Source of the DNA: Desulfobacula sp.
Lineage (GTDB): Bacteria; Desulfobacterota; Desulfobacteria; Desulfobacterales; Desulfobacteraceae
NCBI GenBank assembly: GCA_023701135.1
Contig: JAMPXP010000023.1
Coordinates: 1 to 64,000 of the forward strand
Direction of reading: 5' to 3'
DNA: 64,000 nt
The position numbers and the translations under genes are program-made. The notes under the pieces are model-generated. The model was not told where the DNA came from, did no database searches, and worked only from the letters and a program-made list of their open reading frames with translations. This document shows positions 33,814 to 42,301 of the stretch, in pieces (the stretch's first letter is position 1; each line of letters starts with the position of its first letter).

Positions 33814-34062
33814 CTACTCCAGTCCGGGAAGTTGTTTGAATTGTTGTTTCTTCCACATTTCCCGAAGTTCCGTCTGATAGCTTTGGCCCCATTCCCGCAC
33901 CAACTGTTCAGCCCTCCTGGGAAGGTCACCTTCAAGGACCTCCATGGTTTCAATGTCGAAGACGGCATTGAATTCACCGTAGAGAGCATGAAAATGGGGT
34001 TTGCCATGTTCTTTGAAATACATCTTGATGAGAATCCCATAGAATCTGGCTATTATCGGCAT
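33814..34062 (-). CDS. DUF4160 protein
   Basis: An 82-residue protein beginning MPIIARFYGILIKMYFKEHG, followed by KPHFHALYGEFNAVFDIETM, the DUF4160 signature with conserved His-x-His. ATG 34062 has AAAGGAG upstream. Partner of DUF2442 (stop five bases before that gene's start). Putative toxin-antitoxin-like pair; which partner would be the toxin is not evident from sequence. Confidence 0.88.
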   Translation of the reverse strand: MPIIARFYGILIKMYFKEHGKPHFHALYGEFNAVFDIETMEVLEGDLPRRAEQLVREWGQSYQTELREMWKKQQFKQLPGLE

Positions 34063-34149
34063 GGTGGCTCCTTTCTTTATTGCTTTTTTGCTCAACATCT
34101 CCGACCGGGCACCATGATGAGCCGTGAGTATAATAAGTTGGCTGATCCA

Positions 34150-35199
34150 TCAAGTTTTCAGAGCATCTTTCTTTCTGATAGCTCTCAAAGATATCATTAT
34201 GGCCTCACCATATGGCGTGAGCATCCAGTAAGCATTTCGATCTGACACACTGCGCGTTTTTCTTTTCGTGCTTCTGGACATCAGCTTGAGAGCCAAGAAC
34301 TGCACCTTGATTGTATTGAAATCTTCAGGGCTGAGAGAGAAACCCTTTAGCGTTAAACCCTTTAGTGTTGTGTATTTGTTTAACAAAACATTTGTATTCT
34401 CTTCAGCAACAAAGCGATCCAAAGCTTCTTTCAGTGCACGGTCAGATGCTTCATCGATAAGAAGAGGAGAGGCTACTGCAAAAAGCGAATTCCAAGATAC
34501 AGTAAATTTATCAGACTGCTTTTTATCGGGCCTCCAAGATTCTGGATCCTTATGAATGCCGAAATCAAAGCTCAGCTCAATCGTCTCTTCAGCTTGTGAT
34601 AAATGCTCGGTTCCTGCTGGTGAGGCACCTAAATTGTTTTCCAGTTCTTCAACTCTTTTCCTCAAACGCAACATTTCCTCCGCTGCACTCTGATCGGGTA
34701 AAAGGTCAGCTCTAACCCAGCCTACAGCAGGATGAGTTTTTATCAGCTTTACCAGACTCCGACTGACCACAGAACCAAGATCGGCTGGTGAGGTCCAAAA
34801 TCGGCACATCTTCTCCTGGGCTATGGCTCGAAATTGATCAAGCTTTTCTCTCCCCACTTGGCTTTTCTCGCACTTGTTCGAAGGAAGCGACCCAGGGTCT
34901 TTATGGAGAAATGCTATTACAGGTTTGTTTTGGCTTACCGCATATTCGTATTCCATCTGTGTATAGCTGAGGCCTTCCCTACCAATAGACCCATATCGAC
35001 CCCCGATGATAACTATATAGTAGTCACAATCATCTATTACACCTCGAATAAGAGTCCACTGATCTTCGTTGGCTGCCGGAAAGAGTTCCATACCTGATGG
35101 GATGCAGTCGAGTTCGAGTAAGGCTTGCATTACCTCTTGACGTTCTTCCCGGAGGTCTTCATAAGTTGAACTAACAAATACTTGGTAACGTTTATCCAC
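34150..35199 (-). CDS. DUF4062-domain protein with coiled coil and unknown C-terminal domain
   Basis: A 349-residue cytoplasmic protein starting at GTG 35199 (AAGAGGAAT upstream). Residues 1-165 are DUF4062: QVFVSSTYEDLREERQEVMQ, GMELFPAANEDQW, DDCDYYIVIIGGRYGS and a Tyr-rich MEYEYAV; this Rossmann-like domain often forms the N-terminus of NTPase/TPR proteins and is TIR-like in layout. A coiled coil follows (EEMLRLRKRVEELENNLG, about 183-200), then a 150-residue C-terminal region I do not recognise. No NTPase or repeat region is present, so this is a compact form. Composition is A+T-rich. It lies 87 bases upstream of the DUF4160/DUF2442 pair on the same strand. A defence or stress role is only a guess from family context. 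Confidence 0.8.
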   Translation of the reverse strand: MDKRYQVFVSSTYEDLREERQEVMQALLELDCIPSGMELFPAANEDQWTLIRGVIDDCDYYIVIIGGRYGSIGREGLSYTQMEYEYAVSQNKPVIAFLHKDPGSLPSNKCEKSQVGREKLDQFRAIAQEKMCRFWTSPADLGSVVSRSLVKLIKTHPAVGWVRADLLPDQSAAEEMLRLRKRVEELENNLGASPAGTEHLSQAEETIELSFDFGIHKDPESWRPDKKQSDKFTVSWNSLFAVASPLLIDEASDRALKEALDRFVAEENTNVLLNKYTTLKGLTLKGFSLSPEDFNTIKVQFLALKLMSRSTKRKTRSVSDRNAYWMLTPYGEAIMISLRAIRKKDALKT

Positions 35200-35484
35200 T
35201 AATATTCCTCTTCATGGTTTATTCTAACAGAGCAACAATAAGGTTCTTACACTTATGGAATGAATGACGATCAAACATTGTAGATTTTCCCGATAAACCC
35301 TAAAATGGTTGTTTGGGAGCGCGGGAGGATTGTTAAATATTGTGTTGATGAGCAATGCCGCGATCACCAACCGGAATTCCATTGCATTCTATGGGGTTAT
35401 ATCGTTTGCCTTTATGGGATGCAAGGAGATTTTTCGATTATTTTTAAAATAGCTGATCCATAATTCTGCTTTGCCAAAAACAAT
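35200..35484. other. A+T-rich intergenic region upstream of the DUF4062 gene
   Basis: About 285 bases holding the presumed promoter of the DUF4062 gene (minus strand) and no recognisable gene on either strand. No strong hairpin or consensus promoter pair was found. Confidence 0.45.
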
Positions 35485-35580
35485 CTATTCATAGGATGTG
35501 CTCTTATTTTCCCATCGGCTCAGCCAGTCGGCCACAACCGTTGTGCCGATGATGACCAGCCCGCCGGCAAGGGTCCGGTA
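35485..35580 (-). pseudogene. Displaced C-terminal tail of the EamA transporter gene
   Basis: On the minus strand this reads RTLAGGLVIIGTTVVADWLS, then RWENKSTSYE and a TAG at 35485-35487. It matches the last 20 residues of the intact EamA permease at 46.4-47.3 kb (RTLAGGLVIIGTTVVAGWLS). At DNA level 35508-35578 matches 46432-46502 with about 7 mismatches in 71 bases. The intact gene instead ends RRETGR, encoded by the sequence at the junction with the histidine kinase. This fragment therefore looks like the original or a donor version of the eamA tail, left on the other side of the hydrogenase cassette. Confidence 0.8.
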
Positions 35581-35951
35581 TATGTTTGTTCTGAAAGATT
35601 CCTGCTTTATTGATGTTTCTTCCTATATTGTTTGACACTTATTGTATATATCAGGCCTTTGTCAAAGGCAATTATCTATTCATTCATGAAAGACCGATGG
35701 ACCTTCTATCAACTTGTAAAAAAAACGGACACTCACAGTAAAAAAGAGGTTCGAAAAAATTCAAAGGCTGATTTCCTCCCATTTATCAATTCCCGGTGTC
35801 CGCTTTGCTGTCAAGCTATCCTATCAGCCATGGGTTTGATTTCTCCCTTATTTTGAAAACTGGCATGCAAATTGAATTGGCGGTTGGTAGAAATATATGT
35901 TGCGCCCTGTCTCATGTCATCACAATTTGCCTTAGGAGGGGTGATCAAACC
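35581..35951. other. Leader region of the hydrogenase operon
   Basis: About 370 bases with no gene. It contains a perfect 7-bp inverted repeat, CGGACAC (35726-35732) and GTGTCCG (35796-35802), 63 bases apart, which could be ends of a decayed small insertion; a short palindrome CCTTTGTCAAAGG; a possible sigma-54 promoter; and the AGGAGG ribosome-binding site of the first hydrogenase gene. A 74-codon open frame here has no family resemblance. Confidence 0.45.
35861..35876 (+). promoter_or_regulatory. Possible sigma-54 (-24/-12) promoter of the hydrogenase operon
   Basis: TGGCATGCAAATTGAA compares well with the consensus TGGCAC-N5-TTGCA: the GG at -24 is followed after exactly ten bases by GA in place of the -12 GC. 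It lies 76 bases before the first ATG. Hydrogenase operons in several bacteria use sigma-54; the mismatch at -12 keeps confidence low. Confidence 0.35.
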
Positions 35952-36455
35952 ATGCCGAATCAATCAAATTCAACCGTACCGGAAATCTGCGAATTCACAT
36001 CGGATGAACTGAGCAGAGTCGATGATATCATCCATGGATACAAATCAAAACCGGGATCGTTAATCCCGGTTCTTGAAGAAATCCAGGAAACCATCGGGTA
36101 TCTGCCGATTTCCATTCAGAAAAGAATTGCGGCCGGGCTTAACATCGCTTTTGGTGAAATATACGGTGTTGTGACGTTTTATTCTTTTTTTACCATGGTC
36201 CCCAAAGGGAAACATACCATCCGGTGCTGCCTCGGGACAGCGTGTTATGTCCGGGGCGGGAAAAAACTTTTGGATGCCGTCAGCCGGGAACTGGAGATAG
36301 GTCCCGGATATACCACCGAGGACAGGCGGTTTTCCCTGGAAACGGTCCGCTGCCTAGGAGCCTGCGGACTGGCCCCTGTAATGATGGTGGGGAAGGATAC
36401 CTATCGTCAGGTAAAACCTGCCAAAGTATCAGGGCTGATTGAAGACTACGATTAA
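35952..36455 (+). CDS. hoxE: NuoE/HoxE-type [2Fe-2S] subunit of the hydrogenase
   Basis: A 167-residue thioredoxin-fold [2Fe-2S] protein. LIPVLEEIQETIGYLPISIQ and GEIYGVVTFYSFFTMVPKGK are typical NuoE text; the cluster ligands are seen in CCLGTACYVRGG and VRCLGACGLAP. It passes electrons between the flavin module and the rest of the complex. Start at ATG 35952, preceded by TTAGGAGGGG. First gene of the hydrogenase operon; the fused diaphorase begins 14 bases later. Confidence 0.9.
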   Translation: MPNQSNSTVPEICEFTSDELSRVDDIIHGYKSKPGSLIPVLEEIQETIGYLPISIQKRIAAGLNIAFGEIYGVVTFYSFFTMVPKGKHTIRCCLGTACYVRGGKKLLDAVSRELEIGPGYTTEDRRFSLETVRCLGACGLAPVMMVGKDTYRQVKPAKVSGLIEDYD

Positions 36456-36468
36456 TAAGAGGGCCATC

Positions 36469-39400
36469 ATGTCTTTTCTAAAAATTGAAGACCTGTACCG
36501 GATTAAAGGAGATGTACTTAGAAAATGGGAACTTGTCCCCGGAAAAACAAGCGCCCGGATCTGTGTGCATATGGGCACCTGCGGGATATCTTCCGGCGCT
36601 GACAAGGTCCTGGATGCAGTGAACAAAGCGCTTTTATCTTCGGGCAGAACCGATATTATGATCACCACTTCCGGATGTGCCGGGATTTGTAATTATGAAC
36701 CGCTGATTACCATTGAAAGGGTGGGTGAAGAACCTGTCAGATATGCCAGGGTGACCCCGGAAAAAGCCGGCTTGATTTTTCAGGACCATGTCCTCGGCGG
36801 CCGTATGAATCCTGAATGGGTCTTTGCCAGGGGCTGGGAGCAGAAAGAAAAGGATTTTGAAGGCCCTGAGAGCCTTGTATCGGCGCTCACTCCCCATATC
36901 CGGGATATCCTGTTTTTCGGTATGCAGCACCCGGTTGTGATGAGAAACCGGGGCCTGATCCAGGCTGAAAAAATTGAGGAATATATTGCCATGGACGGGT
37001 ATTTTGCCGCTGCAAAAGCTCTGTACCAGATGGAGCCCGAAGAAATCATCAATGAGGTCAAGCGGTCCGGAATCAGGGGCAGGGGGGGCGCAGGATTTCC
37101 CACAGGAATGAAATGGCAGTTTGCCGCAGGGTCGAAAAATGATGTCAAATATGTCCTGTGCAATGCGGACGAAGGAGACCCCGGAGCCTTTATGGACCGA
37201 TGCGTGCTCGAGTCAGACCCGCATTCGGTCATTGAAGGGATGATCATCGCAGCCAAGGCCATTGGTTCCCGCCAGGGATATATCTATTGCCGCGCCGAAT
37301 ATCCCCTTGCGGTTTCCATGCTGCATAGGGCCATCGCCCAGGCCAGGGATCTGGGGCTCCTCGGGAACAATATTTTCAATTCCGGGTTCAGCTTTGATCT
37401 TGAGGTTTACAGGGGGGCCGGGGCCTTTGTGTGCGGTGAAGAAACGGCTTTGATGACCTCCATTGAAGGCCGGCGGGGCACCCCCAGGCCCAGGCCCCCG
37501 TTTCCGGCCATCCAGGGTCTTTGGAAAAAACCCAGTATTCTGAACAATGTGGAAACCCTTTCAAATATCCCGCAGATTATCCTGAAAGGGGGAAAATGGT
37601 ATGCGGGGATGGGAACCCGGAAAAGCAAAGGCACCAAAGTATTTGCCCTGACGGGCGATGTGAATAATGTGGGCCTTGTGGAAGTGCCCATGGGAACCTC
37701 CATCGGAACCATCATCCATGAGATCGGCGGCGGTATCCCAAAGGGTAAAAAATTCAAGGCGGTTCAACTGGGCGGACCTTCAGGCGGCTGTATCCCGGTC
37801 GAGCATCTGAATGCGCCGGTGGATTATGAATCCATTGCCCAGTTGGGGGCCATTGTCGGGTCCGGCGGCATGATTGTCATGGACGAAGATAAATGTGTGG
37901 TTGATATTGCCCGGTTCTTTATGGAATTCTGCAGGGACGAATCCTGCGGAAAATGCACACCCTGCCGGGTAGGAACCCAAAAAATGCTGGAAATCCTCAC
38001 AAAGATCTGTGACGGAAAAGGAGAACAGGGCGATATCGAAACCCTGGAAAACTGGGCCGGAATTATCCGGAATACGGCATTGTGCGGGCTTGGCCAGACA
38101 GCTCCGAACCCGGTCCTTTCGACCCTGAGGTATTTCAGGGATGAATATGAGGCCCATATCCATAAAAAACGCTGCCGGGCGGCTGTATGCGGGGCACTGG
38201 TCAAGGCCCCGTGCAGGCATACCTGCCCCATCGGCATGAATGTGCCCGGGTATATCGCCCTGGTCAGGGCCGGAAACCTTGAGGACGCCTACCGGCTTTT
38301 GCTCAAGACCAATCCCTTTCCCAGTGTCTGCGGCCGTGTGTGTGACCATAAATGCGAATCCAAGTGCAGGCGCTCAACCATTGATGCGCCTCTCAGTATT
38401 AAAAACCTGAAACGCTTTATCACGGATCATACAGCAAGACCCCCGGTGGAACGGCTGCCGGTTGTCCATAGGGAAAAAATAGCCGTGATCGGTTCAGGGC
38501 CTTCGGGGCTGACCGTTGCCAAAGGCCTTGCCCTGAGAGGCTATGGGGTAACGATTTTTGAACAATTTTCAGAACCCGGCGGCATGCTCAGATGGGGGAT
38601 CCCTGCCTACCGCCTGCCCCGGAATATACTCAAAAAAGAAATTGACGATATCTTAAGCCTGGGCATCGGCCTGAAATGTAATTCACGGATAGGGATTGAT
38701 ATCTCATGGCAGGAGATCCGGACAAAATTTGATGCCGTTTACCTGGCTACCGGTATTCATAAAAGCCTTTCCATGGATATGGTGGATGACCGACTGGACG
38801 GGGTATGGGGGGCCATTGAATTTTTACGGAAAATCAATTCCGATTATCCTCCCCGCATCGGGCAGAGGGTCGGGGTTGTCGGAGGGGGAAATTCAGCCAT
38901 TGATGCCGCCAGGTCCGCCTTAAGACTCGGGGCTAAAGAGGTGACCATCCTGTACCGGAGGACCCGGCAGGACATGCCTGCCCTGGAAGAAGAAATCCTT
39001 GCCGCCGAAGCTGAAGGCATACAATTCAGATTCATGGTAACCCCTCTCAGAACCGAGGGGATCAACGGCAAGCTCTTGAATCTCATCTGCCAGAACATGA
39101 CATTCGGGGATTTTGATATCACTGCCCGCAGAAAATCCGTGCCTAAAATCGGTGATGACTTTACCCTGGCCCTGGATCAGCTCATCATTGCCATCGGCCA
39201 GAAACCGGAGCACCCGTTTGATCTGGAAGAAGCCGGTATCCAGATTACCAAAACAGGCCTGATTGAAGTAGAAAAAGACACCATGACCGTGACATCCGCG
39301 CCCATGGTGTTTGCCGGCGGAGATGCCGTAAGCGGTCCGGATACGGTTGTTCAGGCCATTGCCGCCGGATTTGAATCCGCAAGGGAGATCGACGACGCCA

Positions 39401-39621
39401 TACGCAAACAAAACGGCGGTGAAAAATATATTCATCCCGAAGAAACAATTGAAATTCCGCCTTTTATTGAAGAGGAAATCCTGGAAATGCCCCGGGTCCC
39501 CCTGCGTGAGGCAGACGCGAAACTGAGGATCAAGGATTTTCAGGAAGTTGAACTGGGGTATTCCATGGAAGAGGCTTTAAAGGAAGCCCGCAGATGTGTC
39601 CGCTGTGATATCGAGATTTAG
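36469..39621 (+). CDS. Hydrogenase diaphorase: fused NuoF-type FMN/NADH module and NfnB/GltD-type FAD/NAD(P) module
   Basis: A 1050-residue fusion. Residues about 1-110: thioredoxin-like [2Fe-2S] domain (CVHMGTCGISSG, TTSGCAGICNYEP). About 150-540: NuoF/HoxF with GRGGAGFPTGMKWQFA, ADEGDPGAFMDR (FMN/NADH) and a [4Fe-4S] motif ESCGKCTPCRVGTQ (about 489). About 565-665: the GltD/NfnB N-terminal two-cluster domain, PCRHTCPIGMNVPGYIALV and CGRVCDHKCESKCRR. About 670-1000: two dinucleotide folds, IAVIGSGPSGLTVAKGLALR (FAD) and VGVVGGGNSAIDAARSALRL (NADPH-type), and VFAGGDAVSGPDTVV. Two different flavin sites in one chain could split electrons between NADH and another acceptor. Start ATG 36469 with AAGAGGG. 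Confidence 0.9.
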   Translation: MSFLKIEDLYRIKGDVLRKWELVPGKTSARICVHMGTCGISSGADKVLDAVNKALLSSGRTDIMITTSGCAGICNYEPLITIERVGEEPVRYARVTPEKAGLIFQDHVLGGRMNPEWVFARGWEQKEKDFEGPESLVSALTPHIRDILFFGMQHPVVMRNRGLIQAEKIEEYIAMDGYFAAAKALYQMEPEEIINEVKRSGIRGRGGAGFPTGMKWQFAAGSKNDVKYVLCNADEGDPGAFMDRCVLESDPHSVIEGMIIAAKAIGSRQGYIYCRAEYPLAVSMLHRAIAQARDLGLLGNNIFNSGFSFDLEVYRGAGAFVCGEETALMTSIEGRRGTPRPRPPFPAIQGLWKKPSILNNVETLSNIPQIILKGGKWYAGMGTRKSKGTKVFALTGDVNNVGLVEVPMGTSIGTIIHEIGGGIPKGKKFKAVQLGGPSGGCIPVEHLNAPVDYESIAQLGAIVGSGGMIVMDEDKCVVDIARFFMEFCRDESCGKCTPCRVGTQKMLEILTKICDGKGEQGDIETLENWAGIIRNTALCGLGQTAPNPVLSTLRYFRDEYEAHIHKKRCRAAVCGALVKAPCRHTCPIGMNVPGYIALVRAGNLEDAYRLLLKTNPFPSVCGRVCDHKCESKCRRSTIDAPLSIKNLKRFITDHTARPPVERLPVVHREKIAVIGSGPSGLTVAKGLALRGYGVTIFEQFSEPGGMLRWGIPAYRLPRNILKKEIDDILSLGIGLKCNSRIGIDISWQEIRTKFDAVYLATGIHKSLSMDMVDDRLDGVWGAIEFLRKINSDYPPRIGQRVGVVGGGNSAIDAARSALRLGAKEVTILYRRTRQDMPALEEEILAAEAEGIQFRFMVTPLRTEGINGKLLNLICQNMTFGDFDITARRKSVPKIGDDFTLALDQLIIAIGQKPEHPFDLEEAGIQITKTGLIEVEKDTMTVTSAPMVFAGGDAVSGPDTVVQAIAAGFESAREIDDAIRKQNGGEKYIHPEETIEIPPFIEEEILEMPRVPLREADAKLRIKDFQEVELGYSMEEALKEARRCVRCDIEI

Positions 39622-39654
39622 AAAGACGGATTTCTCACAAGGAGAAGAAGATTG

Positions 39655-41682
39655 ATGGAAGCAAATACTATAAAAATAACCATGGACGGAAAAGAGATCT
39701 TTCCCGAGGAAGGCATGAGCATACTGGATGCGGCCCGGCAGAACCAGATCCGCATCCCGACCCTTTGCCACCATCCTGATCTGTCGGCCTTTGGCGGGTG
39801 CAGGCTCTGCATGGTGGAAGTGGACGGGGCTCCGCGGCTGGTAGCAAGCTGTGTGACTCCGGTTCGGGACGGGATGGAAATCATCACCTCCAATGAAAAA
39901 ATCATCCACAGCCGCCGGACCATTCTGGAATTTTTATTTGCCGAAAGAAATCACAATTGCATGATTTGCCCGGACAGCGGGGACTGCGAGCTTCAGAGCC
40001 TGGCCTATGAACTTCAGATGGATCATCTGACGGTTCACTCATCGTTTGATACTTTCCCCATGGATGTGACAAGCCCCTACCTGGCATTGGACCATAACCG
40101 GTGCATCCTGTGCGGAAGATGCGTCCGGGCCTGCCGGGAAATTTCCGGCGCCCGGGTATTGAATTTTATCCATCGCGGTCCCGACAGCCGCATCGGGTTT
40201 GATTTTGACGATACCCGGGGCGAATCAACCTGCCATGCCTGCGGGGTGTGTTTGCAGACCTGCCCCACCGGTGCCGTTGTGAACCGCTACAGAACCCATT
40301 ATTCGGTCAAGGGCCATGATAAACGGCAATGGCGGAAGACTGAGTCCTGCTGCCCCCTATGCGGGCTGCTATGCGCCGTCACCGCCACAACTGCCGACAA
40401 TACCCTGTTAAAAATTGAGGGCAACCTTGTGAAAGATACGGACCGGCCGGATGGCGGACAATTGTGTTTTAAAGGGCGGTTTGAAGTGCTCAAAACAAAG
40501 GGAGAGCGGCTAACCTGTCCCATGGTCCGGAATCATGACGGAAATTTGGAAGCAACAGATTTTCAAACGGCTATGGATCTGGTTTCTGAAAAATTGAACA
40601 CTATCCGGGATAACCACGGCAAAGATGCCGTTCTGGGTCTGGTGTCCTCCATGTGCAACAATGAAACACTCGGGCAATTTAAAGACCTGATGGTCCGGGG
40701 CTGGCATTCCGGGGCCATTGATACCTTGGACGGCGATCATTTCAGGACTCTCTTGAAAACCAGGCGTCACCTGCCGGGCAGCTTTGACGAGGCATCTTGG
40801 AAAACCATCCCCGACTCAGACTTTATCCTGATAACCGGTGCCTCTCCCGGCCGGACCCATCCTGCCATCAACTCGTTGATTCACAAAACCATACTGGAGA
40901 AGAACATAAAGGTGGCCGTGATTGGAAATTCAAACCCTGGGTTGCCCATGACCTCGTTTTTCCTGCCCATAACCCGGGAACAAGAGCCCCTTCTGATTAA
41001 GGCCATGCTAAAACACACCGTCGAGATCATCGGAAGCCCGGCCCAAAAAGCCCCTGACTGGAATCGCATTTGCAAAGAAACAGACCTTATTGATTCGGCA
41101 AAACTCCTGAATGATTCCGGTCTGGACAAAGCCTCAAAGATGCAGTTCCAGGAAATGGTCAAAGCCTATGCAACTGCCGTGACCCCTTTGATTGTGACAG
41201 GGGAGGGATTTACCGGCACAAATGATCCTTCAGGCTTGGATGATCTATTGGACCTGGCCATGCTGAAAACCTATCCCTCTGCAACCCGTCCGGGAATCAT
41301 CCTGCTCAAACCCTTTGGGAACAGTGCCGGCGCATGGCAAACGGGCATTCCGTCCATTGAACCCTTATCCGGGTCCGTCAACTGGAAAGGCGGGCTTTTC
41401 ATTTTATCCGGAGAAGAAGGTGAGGCCCATATTTTATCGGGTCCGGCGTCAGCAGTGGATTTTCTTGCCGTCATCAGTCCATTTTTCCCGGATCCATTGG
41501 CCCGGCGCGCCGATATCCTGATCCCTGCGCCGACCTGGATGGAAGAAGACGGAACCTATACCTCCCTGGATGGGCGGCAGACCCTTTTAAAACCCAAGCT
41601 GTATGATCCGCCGAACCATATTCAACATATGCAGGACATCCTGTCTTCATTGGCTGAAAAGGCCGGGTGGATACCGGCATGA
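39655..41682 (+). CDS. NuoG/HoxU-like iron-sulfur subunit with molybdopterin-oxidoreductase-like C-terminus
   Basis: A 675-residue protein. The N-terminal ~220 residues match HoxU/NuoG: plant-type [2Fe-2S] ligands (CHHPDLSAFGGCRLCMVEVD), His-Cys cluster (NHNCMICPDSGDCELQSL), and two 4Fe-4S motifs (CILCGRCVRAC, CHACGVCLQTCP). Next CCPLCGLLCAVTA binds another cluster, and residues about 290-675 resemble the large molybdopterin-oxidoreductase fold as kept in NuoG without need for the metal. Ordinary HoxU is about 240 residues, so this form is long. ATG 39655 has AAGGAGAAGAAG upstream. It bridges the flavin protein and the hydrogenase subunits. Confidence 0.88.
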   Translation: MEANTIKITMDGKEIFPEEGMSILDAARQNQIRIPTLCHHPDLSAFGGCRLCMVEVDGAPRLVASCVTPVRDGMEIITSNEKIIHSRRTILEFLFAERNHNCMICPDSGDCELQSLAYELQMDHLTVHSSFDTFPMDVTSPYLALDHNRCILCGRCVRACREISGARVLNFIHRGPDSRIGFDFDDTRGESTCHACGVCLQTCPTGAVVNRYRTHYSVKGHDKRQWRKTESCCPLCGLLCAVTATTADNTLLKIEGNLVKDTDRPDGGQLCFKGRFEVLKTKGERLTCPMVRNHDGNLEATDFQTAMDLVSEKLNTIRDNHGKDAVLGLVSSMCNNETLGQFKDLMVRGWHSGAIDTLDGDHFRTLLKTRRHLPGSFDEASWKTIPDSDFILITGASPGRTHPAINSLIHKTILEKNIKVAVIGNSNPGLPMTSFFLPITREQEPLLIKAMLKHTVEIIGSPAQKAPDWNRICKETDLIDSAKLLNDSGLDKASKMQFQEMVKAYATAVTPLIVTGEGFTGTNDPSGLDDLLDLAMLKTYPSATRPGIILLKPFGNSAGAWQTGIPSIEPLSGSVNWKGGLFILSGEEGEAHILSGPASAVDFLAVISPFFPDPLARRADILIPAPTWMEEDGTYTSLDGRQTLLKPKLYDPPNHIQHMQDILSSLAEKAGWIPA

Positions 41683-41746
41683 CACGACACAGGGGAAAAC
41701 CTAAACCATGCTTTCGGAATGATCAGACTAAATTGGAGGAAATTCC

Positions 41747-42289
41747 ATGAAACTGCCTAAAATCGCAACCGTATGGCTGGAAGGATGTTCAGGCTGCCAT
41801 ATGTCCTTTCTGGATATGGATGAAGATCTGCTGAATATCTTTTCCAGGGTTGAACTCACGGATTCACCGATTACGGATTTTAAAGACTTTAATTTCCAGG
41901 ATGTTGCCCTGGGAATTATCGAAGGCGGGATTGCAAACGAAGAACAGGTGGAAATTGCAAAAAAACTTCGGGAAAAATCTAAAATTTTAATGGTTTGGGG
42001 GGATTGTGCAGTTTTTGGCGGGATCAATACCCTGCGGAATGCATTCTCCACACAGGAGATATTGCAAAGGGGCTATATAGAGACCGAAAGCACGGTGAAC
42101 GGCGCCATCCCGGTTCATGAAAGTCTTCCCGTACTCCTTGAAAAAGCCCTTCCTGTCAACCGCTTCGTGACGGTGGATGTGTATGTGCCGGGCTGTCCGC
42201 CTTCTCCTGACGCCATTGCCTATTGTTTAAACGAAATCCTGCAGGGGAGAATCCCTGTGCTGCCAACCGATATGATGCATTTTGACTGA
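41747..42289 (+). CDS. hoxY: [NiFe]-hydrogenase small subunit (HoxY type)
   Basis: A 180-residue protein with the proximal [4Fe-4S] ligands EGCSGCHMSFLD (about 12-23), VWGDCAVFGG (about 83-92) and PGCPPSPD (about 149-156). Only one cluster is expected, as in cytoplasmic group 3 enzymes; there is no Tat signal. It starts 64 bases after the NuoG-like gene with TTGGAGGAA and is followed 12 bases later by hoxH. Confidence 0.93.
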   Translation: MKLPKIATVWLEGCSGCHMSFLDMDEDLLNIFSRVELTDSPITDFKDFNFQDVALGIIEGGIANEEQVEIAKKLREKSKILMVWGDCAVFGGINTLRNAFSTQEILQRGYIETESTVNGAIPVHESLPVLLEKALPVNRFVTVDVYVPGCPPSPDAIAYCLNEILQGRIPVLPTDMMHFD

Positions 42290-42301
42290 GGAGAGGGGAG
42301 G

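Noticed and set aside
35632-35856. 74-codon frame in the hydrogenase leader
   Set aside because: No Shine-Dalgarno, no family resemblance, A+T-rich noncoding look.
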